Assembly (NCBI GenBank): GCA_903911245.1
Contig: CAIWCR010000036.1
Coordinates: 1 to 41,512 of the forward strand
Reading direction: 5' to 3'
Length of the DNA: 41,512 nucleotides
Source of the DNA: an uncultured Parcubacteria group bacterium
GTDB taxonomy: Bacteria; Patescibacteriota; Minisyncoccia; UBA6257; 2-01-FULL-56-20
Shown: in pieces, positions 38,483 through 41,512 of the stretch
Numbering within the stretch: the first letter of the stretch is position 1
Layout of the letters: each line of letters begins with the position of its first letter
Position numbers and translations under genes: made by a program
Notes under the pieces: model-generated
Seen by the model: only the letters and a program-made list of their open reading frames with translations
What the model was told of the DNA's origin: nothing
Databases searched by the model: none

Positions 38483-40162
38483 CTAAAGACCAATCTGTAG
38501 TGAATTCAGAAGTGATTTCACAATGCCCAAGATGTAAGCAGCTTGAGATGTCGAACTATTCGTCGAGGGCACAGTAGTTGTTGTCCCGGACGATGGTGTG
38601 ATAGTTGTCGTACCAGATGACGGCGTAGTAGTTACACTCGACTGAGTAGTCGTAGTCATATATGTAGCCGGATAGGTGCTCGTTGCAAAATTTGTCGTGC
38701 TAACACTCGTGGTAGTTACTCCCGTTGTCGGCGTAGTAATAGTGGTGCTCGTAGTCATTACTCCTGTCGCCGGTGTCGTGGTAGCTGTCGGAGCAATATT
38801 TGCAGGTGTCATCACCATAACCGATTTGATAAGCGGTCGGCTGCCATACGCATAAAATCCTATTGTCCCATTCGTAAACGAATTATCATTCGCCTGAGCC
38901 ATCCACATGGTGGGTTCCGGCGTTCCCGCTTGATATATTTTTCCTGATATCAAGCTCCCCTGCACCCGAAGTTTCACAATATAATCAACATTGTGCGCTA
39001 TAGGATACGGTTCATGAGCCGAAGCGATTCCTGCGGGATTTTGTTCGCCATTAGAAAACTTCGCAATTTGCGGATAATTTCCACCACCCCATGAAGTCGC
39101 AAAACAATATCCATTGCCTATGCTGCTCATACGGGCACATACGCCCATTTCGGTTCCCTGATCCATTGCCACGATTGCCTGAACCTCAACGTCAGCTGAG
39201 GGTGGTAGTGAGGTCGTGATAAGCTTGTAGTGTAATGATGTCACTTCGCTTTCATGAAGAAGTTTTGTTGACGGATCAACGAACCAGTTTCCGAACGAGG
39301 AAAAAGAATCATACGAAACGCGGATTGGCATCCATGTATGTCCATAGAATGAGAACGGAGTTCCGTTTCCGGCGCTTCCCTGAGATGAAGAATAAGGAAC
39401 GGTTGTTGTCGTATAGGTATTTGGATACGCAGTCGTTGCCGTACTTGTCACACCCGATGACTGACCCTGGAGAATTCTTATCTTCTCAAGAATTGCGTTG
39501 ATCTTGGTTTGGTTTTCAGGCGTTGAGGGCTGGCTTTGTAAAACACTAAGTTGTTGCATCAAATACTGAATCTGAACGCTTACCGGAGGATAATTGGTGC
39601 CTGTTGTATTTGTAGGAGGCGTCTGGACAGGAACAGTAATTGAACTTGTTGACTGACCACCACAACCCCACGCGGGACACGCGGTTCCATAATTCGAACT
39701 GGTTGCTACTGGCAACGGAGAAGGAGTCGCGTGATCACCACATCCGTAAAGAGCGTTAAGCTGCGATCGCGTAGCTCCACCAACAAACCCCGTCCCATAT
39801 TTGAGATTATTGGGAGTAAGAATACTGCTGGCATATTTTTCCTGGAAACCCGTAACTGCCGACGCAGTCTGTTCATCGAATGCTCCCGTTGAATTTACGC
39901 TTTCTCCATCTTTCTGAAGAGCAACCTGAAGAGCGCTTACATCGGAGCCGCTCGATCCTATCTGCATATTTGAAGAAAAGGTATGACACCATTGCGCCTG
40001 ACCGCCACTAAGTTGAGCTAGTTACTGCTGAAGCGCTTGCACTTGCGCTAACAACGCGTGGATTTACGCCTGTAGCTCGTCGACCGACTGCGCAGAAACC
40101 ATCCCCGGCACGACAAAAATAGCGAGCACGAATGCCGCTACGATTTTAATTTTTATTTTCAT
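38483..40162 (-). pseudogene. Exported peptidoglycan-binding-like protein with two in-frame TAA codons
   Basis: From ATG 40162 the frame encodes a signal peptide (MKIKIKIVAAFVLAIFVVPG...VSAQ) and a Gln-rich coiled stretch. It meets TAA at 40064-40066 and again at 40022-40024, where the context (ELQA-stop-IHALLAQ, ALQQ-stop-LAQL) calls for Gln. Each is one C-to-T step from CAA. The frame then stays open for 500+ codons. It covers a PG_binding_1-like domain (MQIGSSGSDVSALQVALQK), Cys motifs, a concanavalin-like domain (about residues 200-385 of the frame starting at 39967) and Thr-rich tails. Translation could restart at 39967 but would lack the signal peptide. Decay, readthrough or assembly error are all possible. 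Confidence 0.75.
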
Positions 40163-40286
40163 ATTTTTATTGCAGTTATGGTTCTTGACCAAAGAACCGA
40201 TTTAATTTAACTGTATTCCATAATTATACGATACAAAAAACAACCAGCAAGTAATTCTGTGGATAAATGGCGATTTCTTTCGAATT

Positions 40287-40526
40287 TTATTTCCCCTTCC
40301 AGCGCGGCGCAAATCGAATAAGAAATGTATAGAATCGAGCGAGGTATTTGTTCATCCCTTTTTTAACCATTGCCTCATAAGATGCCTTCTGAAATTCTTT
40401 TAGATCATTTCCTTCATAGCACAACTTTCCGTTTTTAAAACAAAAACTGCAATATTTCTCCGACTCTCGCTGGCCCGGATCTTTCGAGAAAGGCATTAAA
40501 CAACTCTCACATTGTGTATTGGTCAT
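40287..40526 (-). CDS. Zinc-ribbon protein of the 'putative zinc ribbon' type
   Basis: This is a 79-residue protein. CESCLMPF near the start and YCSFCFKNGKLCY form a Cys cluster; the MPFSKDPGQRESEKYCSFCF pattern is that of a known putative zinc-ribbon family. A helical tail ends with FAPRWKGK. It may bind nucleic acid or protein; function unknown. The start is fixed by an extended -10 box 6 nt upstream. Confidence 0.82.
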   Translation of the reverse strand: MTNTQCESCLMPFSKDPGQRESEKYCSFCFKNGKLCYEGNDLKEFQKASYEAMVKKGMNKYLARFYTFLIRFAPRWKGK

Positions 40527-40532
40527 GCTTGT

Positions 40533-40538
40533 ATTATA
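40533..40538 (-). promoter_or_regulatory. Extended -10 promoter, apparently leaderless, for the zinc-ribbon protein
   Basis: TGATATAAT, 6 nt, then ATG 40526. Confidence 0.75.
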
Positions 40539-40581
40539 TCATTTTGTTTTTATTTTAAAATTGTGGAAAACGAAGACTGTT

Positions 40582-41512
40582 CTATTTCCCTCCATTATAA
40601 AGCGCCCAAACTTCTCGCGCCGATAAGGCGCGGTTATAAATACGAACGTCATCAATAAGACCATTAAATTGGTAAGCTCCAGTCAACGAGCCAATAGAGG
40701 CCAAGCTACCAGCAACCGAACCAATCCCACTAATATTCGCATCTGTATTCATACGAACACCATTTATATAGGCAATAAGTTTTTGGGTATTTCTATCCGC
40801 TACCATAAAAATATACGTCCATGTACTTGTCGGACCGCCAGATGGTAAAAAATAATTACCAGCTCCGGGACTGGTACCATCGGTCATTTGTGCCCGCCAA
40901 TCTCCGGTTCCTAATTCAAGATCAAATCCTGGATGCGAATTACTTGCTCCTCCTTTATACCACGGCATATCAGATCCTCCGATAAATGATTTTGGATTTA
41001 CCCACATTCCATAAGAAAAGGAGGTTGTTGTTCCAAAATCAAGACTTCCATTCGATGGACTTCCAATATTTACATAATTATCACTGCCATTGAAGTATCC
41101 TGCTCCACTCCCTATCTTTCCCGTTGTCCATTGTGACCCAAGAGTTCCGTTCCACGTCCCACTCGCATTGTTTCCACTCCAGTCATACGCCACGGTCCCG
41201 GTCCCCTCGTCAAAGGTCCAGTAGCCTACGAGGGAAGGATCTCCATAGTCCATAGGTTGGAGAGAGAGATTGGATCTTTTCTCATAGACGGAGGTCTGGG
41301 GACCTCCGTCTGTTGAAATGACATCAGAGGATCCTCCTAACTTGAATTTGGCTGCTTCCATAGGGGTCGTAATCTCAAATTGGTTCTGGGTGTTTGCGGT
41401 ATAGGTATAGTAGTTTTTTGATGAGGCTTGGTTGATAGGATCGATAGGGAGTTGTCCGAGGGGAGATCCTTGTGATAATTGGGTGAAATTGACCGGGATC
41501 CAGCCTTGTCCA
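40582..41512 (-). CDS. Pseudopilin-type protein with LamG domain (5' end outside window)
   Basis: The frame is open to the right edge, beyond the first visible ATG (41361), so the N-terminus is missing. The visible start reads GQGWIPVNFTQLSQGSPLGQ, PIDPINQ, YYYTYTA and LGGSSDVISTDGG, as in type IV pilin/pseudopilin-like proteins. From about residue 80 a LamG/concanavalin-like domain begins (VGYWTFDEGTGTVAYDWSG), with YFNGSDNYVNIG, MWVNPKSF and the end LIDDVRIYNRALSAREVWAL. It would be displayed on a pilus or the cell surface and bind glycans. No promoter is visible here. Confidence 0.85.
   Translation of the reverse strand, partial: GQGWIPVNFTQLSQGSPLGQLPIDPINQASSKNYYTYTANTQNQFEITTPMEAAKFKLGGSSDVISTDGGPQTSVYEKRSNLSLQPMDYGDPSLVGYWTFDEGTGTVAYDWSGNNASGTWNGTLGSQWTTGKIGSGAGYFNGSDNYVNIGSPSNGSLDFGTTTSFSYGMWVNPKSFIGGSDMPWYKGGASNSHPGFDLELGTGDWRAQMTDGTSPGAGNYFLPSGGPTSTWTYIFMVADRNTQKLIAYINGVRMNTDANISGIGSVAGSLASIGSLTGAYQFNGLIDDVRIYNRALSAREVWALYNGGK

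Noticed and set aside
1..41512. CRISPR array, diversity-generating retroelement or prophage
   Set aside because: No regularly spaced repeats, no reverse transcriptase, integrase, terminase or capsid genes. The tail-collar domains sit on proteins with cellular anchors, so they are not taken as prophage remains.
1..41512. Alternative genetic code
   Set aside because: TGA, TAA and TAG each end well-supported genes (for example pyrG, rpsT and copy B). The in-frame stops at 11425, 40022 and 40064 are local to two genes.

Overview
The window looks like a chromosomal segment of a Candidate Phyla Radiation (Patescibacteria) bacterium, most likely a Parcubacteria-type lineage. This is inferred from gene content. 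There is a short HolA, a zinc-type L28, a CxxC-x17-CxxC zinc protein, a PEGA/propeller protein, a pseudopilin-LamG protein and many short signal-anchored hypothetical proteins. Genes are tightly packed, and many have a -10 box only 6-7 nt before the start codon. TGA, TAA and TAG all end normal genes, so the code appears standard, not the UGA=Gly code of Gracilibacteria.

Layout. 1-882 is the 3' part of a surface protein carrying an anchor module that recurs through the window. 905-1650 is a Nudix/MazG-like pair. 1731-4360 holds three related secreted or membrane proteins, one of them Cys-repeat-rich. 4468-6160 is a cytochrome-b5-like protein overlapping a ferric-reductase-type flavocytochrome. 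6297-7268 has an Ala-rich exported protein and TspO. 7273-13390 holds four more members of the surface family: one Gly-rich, then an operon of fibrinogen-like, tail-collar and Gly-rich (amber-interrupted) members. Zinc proteins and tRNA-Gln and tRNA-Lys lie between them. 13502-18717 is mostly housekeeping: an MFS carrier, ruvA, rpsT, holA, pyrG. 18959-22192 has an anchored trypsin-like protease, a membrane metallophosphoesterase and an exported FGE-like protein. 22432-27185 (minus) is marR, two HlyD-type adaptors, a DHA2 drug exporter and rnhB. 27498-29217 is another tail-collar plus Gly-rich pair. 29219-34157 has tgt, an FG-GAP-like protein, a patatin, a cis-prenyltransferase, rpmB and an unknown protein. 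34189-34793 is gene-poor and RNA-rich: a cluster of hairpins, tRNA-Pro, and a free-standing 6S-like RNA with its own promoter and terminator. 34926 to the end has a PEGA protein, a PNPOx-like protein, an SGNH hydrolase, a peptidoglycan-binding-like protein with two in-frame TAA codons, a zinc-ribbon protein and a pseudopilin-LamG protein running off the right edge.

The most unusual theme is a family of seven extracytoplasmic proteins. They share one N-terminal anchor and head module but carry interchangeable tail-fibre-like C-terminal domains (tail collar, Gly-rich, fibrinogen-like). Two members share a 180-bp block with only 4 mismatches that spans the preceding terminator, the promoter and the anchor codons. 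I infer a cell-surface display or attachment repertoire that diversifies by duplication and domain exchange.

Other points to check are widespread apparently leaderless transcription units, the 6S-like RNA, and stop codons at Trp and Gln positions in two surface genes.
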